A DNA stretch of 13,011 nt from CAZCFB01 sp964511535 (lineage in GTDB: Bacteria > Myxococcota_A > Polyangia > GCA-2747355 > CAZCFB01). The notes beneath the pieces are model-generated. The model worked only from the letters and a program-made list of their open reading frames with translations. It was not told where the DNA came from and made no database searches. The stretch lies in the NCBI GenBank assembly GCA_964511535.1, contig CAZEFW010000202.1, positions 1 through 13,011 on the forward strand. Direction: 5' to 3'. Positions 12,996-13,011 of the stretch are shown piece after piece; within the stretch, counting starts at the first letter, position 1, and every line of letters starts with the position of its first letter. The position numbers were made by a program, and so were the translations under genes.

Positions 12996-13009
12996 CCTCA
13001 AGCCTCAAG
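12996..13009. repeat. CCTCAAG heptamer, two copies (same as 9944-9957)
   Basis: Exact second occurrence of CCTCAAGCCTCAAG, upstream of the three-gene minus-strand operon and at the window edge (the array may continue outside). With 9944-9957 it forms a pair of direct repeats about 3 kb apart flanking the operon. Confidence 0.7.
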
Positions 13010-13011
13010 CC

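Overview
This window of 13 kb is GC-rich (roughly two thirds G+C) and tightly coded on both strands. The gene content suggests a large-genome Gram-negative bacterium, most likely a Myxococcota or other 'deltaproteobacterial' lineage, probably from a metagenome. The clues are a receiver-DUF4388 response regulator, an ECF sigma factor with a FecR-type anti-sigma partner, cysteine-rich lipoproteins, TPR proteins, a voltage-sensor-like RCK potassium channel, and GTG/TTG starts. The taxonomic call is inference from gene style only. The first ~73 bases are almost pure C and look like an assembly artefact at a contig end.

Layout: (1) 74-916, minus, response regulator, divergent from (2) a plus-strand group of a small OB-fold-like protein (1065-1286), a membrane-anchored TPR protein (1279-2055) and a six-helix RCK potassium channel (2082-3593). 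(3) A GC-rich hairpin at 3593-3609 separates the channel gene from a convergent glycogen-synthase-like GT5 gene (3625-5487, minus). (4) Divergent from that is a tightly overlapping four-gene operon: a secreted protein with a probable outer-membrane barrel (5600-6457), an ECF sigma factor (6454-7116), a membrane anti-sigma with ZAS, FecR, Pro/Gln linker and TPR parts (7113-8654), and a cysteine-rich lipoprotein (8651-9004). A separately promoted, arginine-free, lysine- and cysteine-rich lipoprotein follows (9099-9872). (5) A double hairpin at 9881-9937 lies between this and a minus-strand three-gene sugar-modification operon: Gfo/Idh/MocA dehydrogenase (11956-12945), hexapeptide acyltransferase with a zinc-ribbon-like tail (11306-11950), and FAD oxidoreductase (9960-11309).

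The most interesting part is 5.5-9.9 kb. Two transcription units, the sigma-factor operon and the lipoprotein gene at 9099, are each preceded by the same two boxes (TTTTTCAA, then GACTGT 17-18 bases later). I found the pair nowhere else in the window, and it looks like the promoter of the ECF factor itself. Both lipoproteins carry copies of the same unusual cysteine module, C-x9-12-C-x2-C-x9-12-C. The larger one also carries three CX3C-x9-CX3C modules. The anti-sigma factor has a ~57-residue Pro/Gln/Val arm, long enough in principle to reach across the periplasm, between its FecR domain and a TPR domain. Together these suggest an uncharacterised envelope-sensing ECF system whose output is disulfide- or metal-rich surface lipoproteins. 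The signal and the exact role are unknown.
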